Origin: Pseudoalteromonas arctica A 37-1-2
Lineage (GTDB): Bacteria > Pseudomonadota > Gammaproteobacteria > Enterobacterales > Alteromonadaceae
Direction: 5' to 3'
DNA: 64,000 nt
NCBI RefSeq assembly: GCF_000238395.3
Contig: NZ_CP011025.1
Span: forward strand, 3,534,001-3,598,000
The translations under genes were made by a program, and so were the position numbers. This document shows, piece after piece, positions 32,061-40,267 of this stretch. The notes beneath the pieces were generated by a model. That model was not told the origin of the DNA. It saw only the letters and a list, made by a program, of their open reading frames with translations, and did not search any database. The number at the start of each line of letters is the position of its first letter. Position 1 is the first letter of the stretch.

Positions 32061-32371
32061 TAGGCCTCCATGCTATGTAGTTTATAAATACAGAAAATTC
32101 ACATTACACTTAAATATACGCATAGTAAACAGAGTCTTAGTTACCTACACCTATAAAAGAAATTAATTATGCTTATTCCACATTAAAGTTGACTTCAAAA
32201 GATGAAAAAACCAATTTAAAATGATAGAATAGATAAATAAATCGAAATGTGCGGCTTTATAGAATATTAATTCCAAAAATTACAATTTATTACAAAAAAA
32301 GGCACTGATTGCTTATTATTTATTCTAAAAAGGTCTTTGTAGAGAAAAAACTTTTATATATATACATGAGT

Positions 32372-32398
32372 ACTCACTAAATTTAGTGAGTTTTTTTT
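32372..32398 (+). terminator. Perfect palindromic terminator in the leader of the HTH-helicase genes
   Basis: ACTCACTAAATTTAGTGAGT is a 20-bp perfect palindrome followed by eight T. It lies about 42 bp before the HTH gene with no gene upstream on the same strand, because the AIPR gene is divergent. It therefore either ends a short RNA started in 32061-32370 or acts as an attenuator. Confidence 0.75.
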
Positions 32399-32406
32399 AT
32401 TTAAAC

Positions 32407-32423
32407 CTTACGAATATCGTAAG
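32407..32423. promoter_or_regulatory. Inverted repeat upstream of the HTH gene, possible operator
   Basis: CTTACG-AATAT-CGTAAG, a 6-bp stem with 5-base spacer, 16 bp before the ATG of the small HTH protein. It could be an operator for that protein or an RNA hairpin near the ribosome site. Confidence 0.4.
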
Positions 32424-32439
32424 AAGTAAAGGTGGATAT

Positions 32440-32601
32440 ATGAAGACATACAATCACGTTTTTAAAAATTTAAGTAAGCTCATGGAGCTTAAAGCTAAAT
32501 GGGAAAGTGGCAGATATAGTAAGGCTGAATTATCAAGGCACTATAAAGTGAGCGAGCCAACGATATTGAGAAATTTAGAAAAGCTTAAAGCACTAAACTG
32601 A
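32440..32601 (+). CDS. 53-residue helix-turn-helix protein
   Basis: From the ATG at 32440 (GGTGG at spacing 4), 53 residues. The C-terminal half SKAELSRHYKVSEPTILRNL matches a resolvase-type or Hin-type helix-turn-helix, with the preceding helix MELKAKWESGRY. An upstream in-frame ATG at 32386 falls inside the terminator T tract and is rejected. Probably a small regulator of the downstream helicase-like gene (93 bp further). Confidence 0.65.
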   Translation: MKTYNHVFKNLSKLMELKAKWESGRYSKAELSRHYKVSEPTILRNLEKLKALN

Positions 32602-32694
32602 AGATAGAATATGAGTAAATCGAATTGATTTACAGCAACAATTAAAACATAAACTGCCTGCATAAGGGGGCGAATTGAAAAATAGGTAAACATA

Positions 32695-34971
32695 ATGAAT
32701 ACAATTACGAATAATAAAATTACAAAATTGGGAGCACCATTTACTGTTATAGAAGAGCACGTACAAAAAAAGGTTGACGCCACCACAACGCAACCCTTTT
32801 CTAAAAAATCCCACAATAATATTTATACAGAAGAAATCAACACTCTACATAAGCTGTGCGGCTATCACACGCTTATCGACTCAACGAGCCACGTGAAGAA
32901 TGAAAATAAATTATCATTAATTGACGCTTTTGTAGGAACTGGTAAGACTTTGGAAGCACTCAAATTAGCAATTGTCCACATGCTCTGTGGAGAGCTTGTT
33001 GTTTATGGCGTTCATACTATACGAACTCAAGTTGAAAGATCTAAAGAGTTAGAAGAGCTCATCAACGAGTATGTTCAGGTGTGTGAGTGTTTAGAGTTAA
33101 AAGAAGAGTTACAAACATTATTGAATCGTATTAAACGTGTATCAACTATAGAAAAAGACTCAGATACAACAGTAACTTCAATGTTCAATAATGTTGTTGG
33201 TCAATTGTATTCAACTGGCGGCTGTGTATTCGTATGTAACCAAGCTGTAAGACTATTGAATAATGGTTCAGTAGAAAAAAATAATTCTGTTATTTTCTTT
33301 GATGATGATAATAGTTCTATAACTAAAAAAGTTATATTAAAAAGCTACAACTCAACAGATGTTAATTCTCTTAAATCGTTCTTTAATCTTAAAAATGTAG
33401 AGCAAAGCGATAAATCAACGCTGTTTATTGTTGATTCATTAAAGACGAATTATAAACAACAATTAGCTAGCTTTAACGTTGTTAATCAAGCTTTTTATGA
33501 GAAAGTTAAAAGTGTTATTGACGTATACATTTTACAGAAAAACAATGATTTACTATTGTTCGTTAATAAAAACAGACATGGTCAGTATGATGTTTTATTG
33601 TCTACTAAATTATCATTAAGAGTTGTTGAATCATTCAAAAAGGTTTATGCAGTTTCTGAAAACGTTAAAAATGATAACTTAGCTGTGTTTGATTGGCTCA
33701 GTCAAGGTATAGAGTATGATTATTCTCTTTTACAATATGATTCTGTTAACCGTGGTGAAAAGTTTCTTTTAGATGTTAATGGTAAGCCTATGTTAAAAAT
33801 TGCTCTTATCGCTGGACGTGAATCATACAAAATCGGTAAAGCTATTAATAGTGCGACAGAAGGCTCAGTCTCTAAAAGAATAATAAACTATCTTGAACAG
33901 TCTAAAAGTAACTTTAGTAAAATACACATAGCTTGTAACAAACGTTCAAGAGAATTATTTAATGATCTTAAAGTTCCATTTGTAGAAACAGATATTGATA
34001 CACGTGGTAGAAACGATTTAATGGATTGTGACGTAAGTTTGTTGTTTGGTATCAACACTATTATGAACAATGATAAAGAGTTCTATAAAATGGTTTACAA
34101 AATGACTGACGAACAGATCTTTGAAAATGTAACCATTGCACCTGTAATTCAAAACGTGGGTAGAACCGCTATTCGTAAAACACAAAAAGTACCGTATACG
34201 TTGATTTTACCTGATTACAAAATTGCTGTGTTGGTCTTAAAACGTCTTTCAAAATATTATCCTGATGTGTTCACGAATAATGTTAATGATGAACTGTTAG
34301 GTAATGCTGACGTAATAGCAGAAGATGCTTTTAAAGAATCTAATCAAAAGTATGCCGACCGTGGATTAAGTAATTCTCATTATGTAAAACTAACTCGTTT
34401 ACGTGAAAAACACGGCTCAGAAAATGTCGAAAAAATGATTCAAAAATTTAATGGGCAAGTTTTAACTGTTATCGAATATTTTAAAAATGAGGAAAAACAA
34501 GAAAAGCTATTATTGAAAGCTGTAAATACAATTGCTCGTAAAGCTAAGAAACTAGTTAAATCGGATAATATTAAAAAGGCTGCTGAAAAAGTCGGTTTAA
34601 ATGAGTTCTTAGTGCAAGCTAAAGACCTGAAAGGTAAGGCTATAGCTAAACTGGTTAATGATATTAATACCCGTGGTGGTGGTGATGAAGTAATTAAAAC
34701 ACCACCTATTGAAGCGGTTGAAAGAATTCTAAAACCAGTTGCAAAGAGAGATTATTATATAGAGGACAGCATTTTAGATATTATGCTTGGTAATAAAACA
34801 GACAGTACAAAAATAGTTAAATGTGAATCGAAAAGTGAAATGTTTATTGATGATGAAATAGAATCTATTTTAATGGGTAACTCTACTGTTAATGTTAAAA
34901 TTGAAGAGCCAGTTATGGCTAGTATTGAACATTTTGATGTTAGTGTTCAAAATATTCTTATGAATTGTTAA
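32695..34971 (+). CDS. Helicase-like P-loop protein of unknown family
   Basis: 758 residues. Walker A in DAFVGTGKTLEALK (about residues 77-90), acidic Walker B candidate VIFFDDDNSS (about 200-209), and a motif VI-like NVGRTAIRK (about 486-494) fit a superfamily 2-type helicase. Between them nothing closely resembles a named family. The tail carries three short acidic repeats at residues 691, 720 and 748 (DSILDIMLGN, DEIESILMGN, DVSVQNILMN), 28-29 apart, the last ending at the stop. A 19-bp inverted repeat follows 9 bp after the stop. A role in replication of the island or in defence is inferred; neither is proven. Confidence 0.6.
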   Translation: MNTITNNKITKLGAPFTVIEEHVQKKVDATTTQPFSKKSHNNIYTEEINTLHKLCGYHTLIDSTSHVKNENKLSLIDAFVGTGKTLEALKLAIVHMLCGELVVYGVHTIRTQVERSKELEELINEYVQVCECLELKEELQTLLNRIKRVSTIEKDSDTTVTSMFNNVVGQLYSTGGCVFVCNQAVRLLNNGSVEKNNSVIFFDDDNSSITKKVILKSYNSTDVNSLKSFFNLKNVEQSDKSTLFIVDSLKTNYKQQLASFNVVNQAFYEKVKSVIDVYILQKNNDLLLFVNKNRHGQYDVLLSTKLSLRVVESFKKVYAVSENVKNDNLAVFDWLSQGIEYDYSLLQYDSVNRGEKFLLDVNGKPMLKIALIAGRESYKIGKAINSATEGSVSKRIINYLEQSKSNFSKIHIACNKRSRELFNDLKVPFVETDIDTRGRNDLMDCDVSLLFGINTIMNNDKEFYKMVYKMTDEQIFENVTIAPVIQNVGRTAIRKTQKVPYTLILPDYKIAVLVLKRLSKYYPDVFTNNVNDELLGNADVIAEDAFKESNQKYADRGLSNSHYVKLTRLREKHGSENVEKMIQKFNGQVLTVIEYFKNEEKQEKLLLKAVNTIARKAKKLVKSDNIKKAAEKVGLNEFLVQAKDLKGKAIAKLVNDINTRGGGDEVIKTPPIEAVERILKPVAKRDYYIEDSILDIMLGNKTDSTKIVKCESKSEMFIDDEIESILMGNSTVNVKIEEPVMASIEHFDVSVQNILMNC

Positions 34972-34980
34972 TAAATACCG

Positions 34981-35041
34981 TTTGCCCCACTTTTTGTAAG
35001 ACGGTTCTAATAAAGAACTATATTACAAAAAGTGGGGCAAA
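34981..35041. repeat. 19-bp perfect inverted repeat (long hairpin)
   Basis: TTTGCCCCACTTTTTGTAA at 34981-34999 and its exact complement at 35023-35041, with an inner GTTCT-AATAA-AGAAC stem in the 23-base loop. As RNA it would end the helicase transcript, but there is no T tract after it on the plus strand, and it is much longer than other terminators in the window. As DNA it resembles a replication or nicking hairpin. Confidence 0.8.
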
Positions 35042-35135
35042 AATCGAAAGGAATAATTAACAATAAGGAATAGAATATTAAATGCAATATAGTTCTTTTT
35101 AAATGATACAAATTACCAAAATCAGTTATTTACAA

Positions 35136-35249
35136 GCTACGTAGTAGCGCAGTTGCGAAGCTATATCATGTATAAACTAGTGACTGTTCTATTCACTATA
35201 CAGCCTCTTACGAGGCGCAAGACCTAAAGGCCATTGCAAGTAACTAGTT
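35136..35249. other. Cluster of short hairpins, possible structured RNA or DNA element
   Basis: GCTAC-GTA-GTAGC (35136-35148), CGCA-GT-TGCG (35148-35157), GCCTC-TTAC-GAGGC (35203-35216) and GCAA...TTGC with inner CCT/AGG (35217-35237), the last two enclosed by AACTAGT (35175-35181) and ACTAGTT (35243-35249). Such density in AT-rich DNA is unusual. I do not recognise it as a known riboswitch, retron RNA or attC site. Confidence 0.4.
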
Positions 35250-35468
35250 CTCTCAATTAATGTAGTAAGTTAACTATTAATATACTCACAAAACCAATTA
35301 ATTTTGGATTGGTGCGTAGCAGCAAAACTAAGCCGAAAGGCCATAATATAAACATCAATTTCCCCTCCAGAAATTACACTTTTTGTATATCAATCGGTGT
35401 TTTAATCGAACAACCAATACAGATGAATGCGTCTGCTACACTCATACTTTCCATAATCCAGGATTGCT

Positions 35469-35912
35469 ATGAAACTCACTATTTTCACTTTAATATTTCT
35501 ATTCAGCCCAATTTTATCAGCAAAAACTTATGGTGAATTAATTGTGTCGGAAATTGTAAGTATTTACGATGGAGACACGTTTAGAGTTAACCTTGATGGT
35601 GATATGCCCCGAATTTTTGGTGAAAACATAAGTATTCGTGTAGCTAATGTGGATACGCCAGAAATTCGTACTAAGTGTGTTAAAGAGAAAATCTTAGCTA
35701 GAAAAGCAAAGCAATTTTCGGTTCAAAAATTAAGAGAAGCTAAAGTAATAGTTTTAAAAAATGTTCAACGTGGTAAGTACTTTAGAATAGTAGCTGATGT
35801 GTATGTAGATGGTGTACTATTATCGAAACAATTACTTGATAATAACTTGGCTGTTCAATATGCTGGAAAAAAGAAAAAACATAATTGGTGTATAAATAAT
35901 GCACCAAACTAA
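35469..35912 (+). CDS. Secreted staphylococcal nuclease-like (thermonuclease) protein
   Basis: 147 residues; ATG at 35469 with AGGA 5 nt upstream. Signal peptide about residues 1-18 (LTIFTLIFLFSPILSA). SNase domain follows: metal-binding IYDGDTFRVNL, then ISIRVANVDTPEIRT with the catalytic Arg and Glu, and GKYFRIVADVYVDGVLLSKQL with the second Arg. The end is truncated relative to the usual domain but includes the final helix region. It would cut DNA or RNA in the periplasm or outside. The 23-bp gap to the next gene suggests one transcript with the PRTase-like and NADAR genes, an odd partnership for an exported enzyme. Confidence 0.85.
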   Translation: MKLTIFTLIFLFSPILSAKTYGELIVSEIVSIYDGDTFRVNLDGDMPRIFGENISIRVANVDTPEIRTKCVKEKILARKAKQFSVQKLREAKVIVLKNVQRGKYFRIVADVYVDGVLLSKQLLDNNLAVQYAGKKKKHNWCINNAPN

Positions 35913-35935
35913 AAAAATACTGTCAAAGGGATTTT

Positions 35936-36955
35936 ATGACAACTAATGAAAGTTTGTGCTTAAGTATATCCAAAATAATTAAAGATTATAGAAATAATGA
36001 ATTTGGTAACTACGACCAAGAGCATGTCCAACGATGGATTAACCAGTTCGAAGACCATGAACAGGAAATTGTACTACTTGAAACCAATCGAATTTTAAGA
36101 AAAAACTTTATCACAATTGAGAAATTTCATGAGTTCGCTGATACTGTAATATCTTACGATGGCATATACGGAAAAGACCAGAAAGATTTTTGGGACCACG
36201 TTTCGATACTTCAAATTCAAAAACAAGGTAATAGTCAAAGTGAGCTAAACGAAATTTTCATTGATAAACTTTCGAAGAATTTTAATGTTGAAGGCATAAT
36301 CAATGCTGGTGCAAATAATTACTTATACATTGACGACTTTATTTTCACTGGAAATAGAATTTTTACTGATATAAGAGACTGGCTACAATCAACACGTCCT
36401 AATAATTGCGTTGTTCATATTGCTACTATTGGCTGGTATGTATACGGTCAACATAGCTTAAAAACTAGGTTAGATAAACTAGTTCAAGATGTATCTTTAA
36501 ACATCAAATTTGTATTTAGTACTTATGGCACCAATATATTCGAAAATAGGCTGTCTAGAAAAGATTACTCTGAAATATTTTGGCCGACATCTGATGTAGA
36601 AAGCGATTCTAAAATTAAAGACTATGTGCAAGAAATTAATGTATCTCCAAAATACAGAGTTGAAAACGGTATTAAAAATAGAGTTTTTTCTCGCCCTAGA
36701 CGTGAAGAGTATGAAAAAATAATTTTAAAGTATGGCTTAAAAATAATGAGTTTTCCGAAAAATAATAACTCATTAATTAAACCCCTTGGATATCACAAAT
36801 TTGACCTATTTGGTTTCGGATCAACAATATTTAACTTTAGAAACTGCCCTAACAATAACCCATTAGTATTTTGGTGGGGAGATCCTGAAGCCCCCTCTTA
36901 TCACCCATTTAGTAAATGGTATCCATTACTACAAAGAGATACCTATAAGGGCTAA
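35936..36955 (+). CDS. Phosphoribosyltransferase-like protein (conflict-system PRTase type)
   Basis: 339 residues; ATG at 35936 with AAAGGGA 4-5 nt upstream. A helical N-terminal region (about 1-95) with RWINQFEDHEQEIVLLETN is followed by a PRTase-like core whose PRPP-loop analogue is YLYIDDFIFTGNRIFTDI (about residues 124-141): hydrophobic strand, two Asp, then TGN. The C-terminal end, FNFRNCPNNNPLVFWWGDP then WYPLLQR, is another conserved-looking block. This matches my memory of PRTase-like proteins found in bacterial conflict loci, but I could not confirm it. It is soluble, without signal peptide. The NADAR gene starts one base after its stop. Substrate unknown. Confidence 0.65.
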   Translation: MTTNESLCLSISKIIKDYRNNEFGNYDQEHVQRWINQFEDHEQEIVLLETNRILRKNFITIEKFHEFADTVISYDGIYGKDQKDFWDHVSILQIQKQGNSQSELNEIFIDKLSKNFNVEGIINAGANNYLYIDDFIFTGNRIFTDIRDWLQSTRPNNCVVHIATIGWYVYGQHSLKTRLDKLVQDVSLNIKFVFSTYGTNIFENRLSRKDYSEIFWPTSDVESDSKIKDYVQEINVSPKYRVENGIKNRVFSRPRREEYEKIILKYGLKIMSFPKNNNSLIKPLGYHKFDLFGFGSTIFNFRNCPNNNPLVFWWGDPEAPSYHPFSKWYPLLQRDTYKG

Positions 36956-36956
36956 C

Positions 36957-37583
36957 ATGAACCATGCCAATACTAGGCAGTATAACTCAAAAAATGTAGC
37001 CTCATTTAAAGTTACTAACGAAAAATGGGGGGAATTATCTAACATGTGTTCGGGCTTTCCCCTTGTTGTTAACAATACCCCAATAAGAAGCGCAGAAGCG
37101 CTGTATCAGGCTTGTAGATTTCCTAGCTATCCTGAGCTACAAAGTAAAATTATCGAACAAAGTAGTCCAATGATTGCCAAAAAGGTCACAAAACCTCATA
37201 TAGGAAATACAAGAGATGATTGGATGGATGTTCGTATTCTTATCATGAAATGGGTTCTTAGAGTTAAGCTAGCTCAAAATTGGGATGTTTTTTCTAAGAT
37301 ATTACTTAGTACTAATAGTATTGATATTGTGGAGGTCTCATCTAAAGATGACTTTTGGGGTGCTAAACCACATGGAAATAATATATATCAAGGTGTGAAT
37401 GCCCTAGGGCGCTTATTAATGGAATTGCGTTTACAAATTAGAAATCATAATAAAGAAAGTTTTTTATACGTTAAACCGTTAAATATAGAAAACTTCTCTT
37501 TATTAGGGCAAAAGGTCGAATTAGTTAGTCATGCTGACGCAAATAAATACAAGTCTACTCAAAAAAACTTATTTGATATCTAG
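36957..37583 (+). CDS. NADAR-family (DUF1768/YbiA-like) N-glycosidase
   Basis: 208 residues. NADAR core about residues 14-162: KWGELSNMCSGFPLVVNN, SAEALYQACRFPSYP (catalytic-region Glu and Gln), WDVFSKILLST and the closing DFWGAKPHGNN then GVNALGRLLMELR. The family cleaves N-glycosidic bonds in riboflavin intermediates and ADP-ribose derivatives, and some members reverse guanine ADP-ribosylation in DarT-type toxin-antitoxin pairs. The last about 45 residues are outside the domain. The ATG follows the PRTase stop by one base with AAGGG upstream, so synthesis is coupled. This placement argues for a partner role (antitoxin or second enzyme), not riboflavin synthesis. Confidence 0.85.
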   Translation: MNHANTRQYNSKNVASFKVTNEKWGELSNMCSGFPLVVNNTPIRSAEALYQACRFPSYPELQSKIIEQSSPMIAKKVTKPHIGNTRDDWMDVRILIMKWVLRVKLAQNWDVFSKILLSTNSIDIVEVSSKDDFWGAKPHGNNIYQGVNALGRLLMELRLQIRNHNKESFLYVKPLNIENFSLLGQKVELVSHADANKYKSTQKNLFDI

Positions 37584-37687
37584 AAAAAGCTTAAATGGTT
37601 TGTACTGAGTTAATAAACTATAACTTAACTTCTTACCTCAAATATAAGGTTAATCAAAGCTTACATATGCCAGCTATGTTCTTTATA

Positions 37688-38293
37688 TCACTCAGCACCG
37701 ACATATAAACCGCTATGATGTGATTCATAATCAAATCTTTTTATATTTTGGAGGATTTTTAGTGAAGCATGGCTTGTCGTTTCACTTTTAGCAGAAATAG
37801 CATTCATAAAAAACGCAATTCTCACCCATGATTTAAAGTGATCATTTGTTAAATCTGACGCTACTGGAATTAAGTTATTAAATATTTCTTTTTCACTTTC
37901 ACAGTAGCTTTGGACCTGTAAAACAGTACTTTCTTTTAAACCATTTTGCTCTATATGATTAATTAAATTATCGATGCTTTCTTGATTTTGCTGATGGTTT
38001 TTCCCATAAAAATCCCCCAACTGACAAGACTCTGGAAAATCTTTAAAGTTATGTTTTAAAAAGAAAATAAGAAATTCTCGCAAACGCCTTTCTACTTTGA
38101 TGCTTTTATTCTTTTCTTCTTGCTTTTGCCATTTTTCGAGCACAAAAATAATAATTAAAAGTTCAATACATACCCCAATCATTTCTGGAATTATGTTGCC
38201 TATAAAAAAACCTGATTCTGCTTTGAAGATAGCTAATAGAGACATAAAAGTCAGAGCAACAATCAAAAAACTAGCAAACGAATACTTTTTCAC
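37688..38293 (-). CDS. Two-helix membrane protein of unknown function
   Basis: 201 residues. Two hydrophobic helices near the N-terminus (about 7-24 and 31-53) are followed by a charged, helical cytosolic part beginning EKWQKQEEKNKSIKVERRL. No known domain recognised. It ends convergent with the NADAR gene, about 105 bp away, so is a separate transcript. Membrane proteins of this shape occur in defence islands as effectors or sensors, but nothing in the sequence proves that. Confidence 0.6.
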   Translation of the reverse strand: MKKYSFASFLIVALTFMSLLAIFKAESGFFIGNIIPEMIGVCIELLIIIFVLEKWQKQEEKNKSIKVERRLREFLIFFLKHNFKDFPESCQLGDFYGKNHQQNQESIDNLINHIEQNGLKESTVLQVQSYCESEKEIFNNLIPVASDLTNDHFKSWVRIAFFMNAISAKSETTSHASLKILQNIKRFDYESHHSGLYVGAE

Positions 38294-38890
38294 TAAAACA
38301 CCTATTTTGTAAATTTCTGGGTATATTTCATCATCTATTGAACTATATTTTTAAATTTGACGGCTCTCGATTGAGGAGGGTGAATACTTATGGTGTCTTG
38401 GGTTATATATTTTGCAATAATTACACTCTCTTAATTTTTTCACCGTATTCATATATTCGGCATCTCCACTTTTGCGTTATTCGTTTCGCTAGCTATCCTC
38501 ACGAAATCATTCCGTGCTGTTATATCTAAAACTTTTCTTTATATAAAACTTCTAGAATAAACATACTGTTTTGATATTTATAAGAAGCAGTCTAGGCTAC
38601 GTAATCGTCTAAATGCATAAATGATCAGTTATTTTATAGGGAAAGGCTTTTAAAAGAATTAGATGGGATGCTATTTCTAAGCTATCCCTGCTTTACCATA
38701 CCATTACAACTAATTTAAAAAGTTTAAGCAACACCTTTATGGCTCATATAAGCCCAATCTACGAGATACTCCTCTAGTACAAACCACTCTTATATCGGGT
38801 TGACTTATATTTTATTGCCCATATATTAAAAATGCTAGTATCTGTTAATTAATAAGTCAGCATTCCTTTCCTCGTAACTAGGATTTAGTC
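38294..38890. other. Intergenic region, about 600 bp
   Basis: No credible gene. A 63-residue plus-strand frame (38338-38529) is Phe/Tyr/Ile-rich with no ribosome site and is treated as chance. The stretch probably contains promoters for the genes on each side; I see no clear hairpins or repeats. Confidence 0.4.
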
Positions 38891-39148
38891 ATGAGGAAAA
38901 TAGGAAAATTTTTAATCAATTTATTGAAATTGCTCTTTTGGTTGGTACTTGTTGAGTATAAGATTTCAAACTTTGAAATTCATTATTACTTTTCACACGT
39001 AGCAATAGTTTTATGGAGCACCTTTAGCGTAATTATTTTTATTTGGAGGTCCAAAAACAGAGATAAAAAAGTACTTATAGATAGACGTTTTGTTAAATTT
39101 AAAATATTAATAAGGTTTATCAAATTTTTAATTGAGTTTATTTTATAA
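38891..39148 (+). CDS. Small membrane protein, unknown
   Basis: 85 residues, very basic, with one or two hydrophobic segments (about 9-22 and 37-54). AGGA precedes the ATG by 8 nt. No family recognised and no clear neighbour relationship. Confidence 0.45.
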   Translation: MRKIGKFLINLLKLLFWLVLVEYKISNFEIHYYFSHVAIVLWSTFSVIIFIWRSKNRDKKVLIDRRFVKFKILIRFIKFLIEFIL

Positions 39149-39288
39149 TTTTTGGAGTTTAGATTGCCTACTTGTTTTTATGTAGCACTAAACTGATTTA
39201 TTGATTTTGAGGAAGGGTAATAGCCTTCTTCGATGTAGTTTCATGCAACCGCTCATCACAACGGATACTTAGCTTGTCAAATAGTCGG

Positions 39289-39612
39289 ATGAACTCAGAG
39301 TTTTATAACAATATACATATTTTAGAGAAAATGGTTATTTCTCTAAAGGAAAATGTTAGTAAGCACCCAAGATACGTCTCTTCCTTCTTTAGAGATGCTT
39401 ATTTTGATCTTATTGCAAGAAACTTTGACAAAAATAGTGATTACACAACTTGGATAATGAATCAGATAATTCTGATATATTTATTTCATTTCACGTGTAT
39501 ACATAATCCAGACTATTATTTAGAAAGATTGCACTCGTTCATTCCATGGCGAGCAGTGAAGAGGAACTCAAAGAGAGGTCCTCCAAATAAAAGGTTAAAT
39601 ACTTCAATTTAG
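39289..39612 (+). CDS. Small unknown protein
   Basis: About 107 residues from the ATG at 39289 (a TTG at 39274 would add five). The N-terminal half is helical and charged, the middle hydrophobic (MNQIILIYLFHFTCIH), the end basic (KRNSKRGPPNKRLN). There is no good ribosome site, so the gene is doubtful. It could be a degraded remnant. Confidence 0.35.
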   Translation: MNSEFYNNIHILEKMVISLKENVSKHPRYVSSFFRDAYFDLIARNFDKNSDYTTWIMNQIILIYLFHFTCIHNPDYYLERLHSFIPWRAVKRNSKRGPPNKRLNTSI

Positions 39613-39625
39613 CCCCAAAGTCATT

Positions 39626-40258
39626 TCACAACTCACTCAACTCACTATCATCAATACTCTTTCTTACTTTCTGTATTGTTGAACGACTACATGATAATAA
39701 CTTTTGAATACGTGACCATGACATCCCATCAAGCAACAATTCTCGGATCTTATTTTGTAGCTCTATATTCGTAGGACGACCCATTTTAACACCTTTCGCT
39801 TGTGCTATTTTACGACCTTCATCGCATCTACGTTTTCTATCTTCAAGATCCTTACGAGCAGTTGAAACCAATAGTTCTAATACTAGATCTGATAAGAAGG
39901 AACCAATCATTGATAGAATCCTATTATCTTTATCTATCATACCTGTAATACTAGGTAACTCTGGCGATAGTATTAATAAATCTTTTTCTTTAATCTTAGC
40001 TTTCAACAATTCCCAATCGCTCGCATTAAGCCTTGATAATCTGTCAACCTGCTCGACTATGATTGCATCACCTATTTGTGCAAAATCCAATAATGCCATT
40101 AACTGAGGCCTTTCTAGTTTCGCACCCGATTCTTTTTCCCAATAGTAGCGGTCGCTGACAGTTAAGTTATTGTCTTTGGCATAATCTAGTAGCACTTTCT
40201 CTTGTCGTTCAATATTTTGTTGAACAGTCGATACTCTCATATATAAGAAACATTTCAT
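39626..40258 (-). CDS. Small serine recombinase / resolvase
   Basis: 210 residues. Catalytic domain about 1-140: nucleophile Ser in LYMRVSTVQQ, SGAKLERPQL, and VEQVDRLSRL with the conserved Arg residues. The C-terminal HTH about 155-205 starts GVKMGRPTNIELQNKIRELL and continues SWSRIQKLLSCSRSTIQ. This size and layout is that of Tn3-type resolvases or DNA invertases, which differ from the large integrase at the left end. A res-like repeat region lies directly upstream of its start. It may resolve dimers of a circular island form or come from a lost transposon. Confidence 0.9.
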   Translation of the reverse strand: MKCFLYMRVSTVQQNIERQEKVLLDYAKDNNLTVSDRYYWEKESGAKLERPQLMALLDFAQIGDAIIVEQVDRLSRLNASDWELLKAKIKEKDLLILSPELPSITGMIDKDNRILSMIGSFLSDLVLELLVSTARKDLEDRKRRCDEGRKIAQAKGVKMGRPTNIELQNKIRELLLDGMSWSRIQKLLSCSRSTIQKVRKSIDDSELSEL

Positions 40259-40267
40259 GGCTTTGCA

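Larger units (their letters stand above)
34972..35468. other. Non-coding, structure-rich region after the helicase-like gene
   Basis: About 500 bp without a credible gene. It holds the 19-bp inverted repeat (34981-35041), a second 13-bp inverted pair AAAGAACTATATT (35012-35024) / AATATAGTTCTTT (35086-35098), a cluster of small hairpins (35136-35249) and the upstream region of the nuclease gene, where TGCTACACT (35434-35442) is a weak extended -10. The frame 35309-35536 has no ribosome site and is rejected. Confidence 0.55.

Noticed and set aside
35136..35249. Integron attC site
   Set aside because: No conserved RYYYAAC/GTTRRRY ends and no integron integrase in the window.
35309..35536. 75-codon plus-strand frame before the nuclease gene
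   Set aside because: Overlaps the nuclease start in another frame and has no ribosome site.
38338..38529. 63-codon plus-strand frame
   Set aside because: Phe/Tyr/Ile-rich AT-derived composition and no initiation signal.
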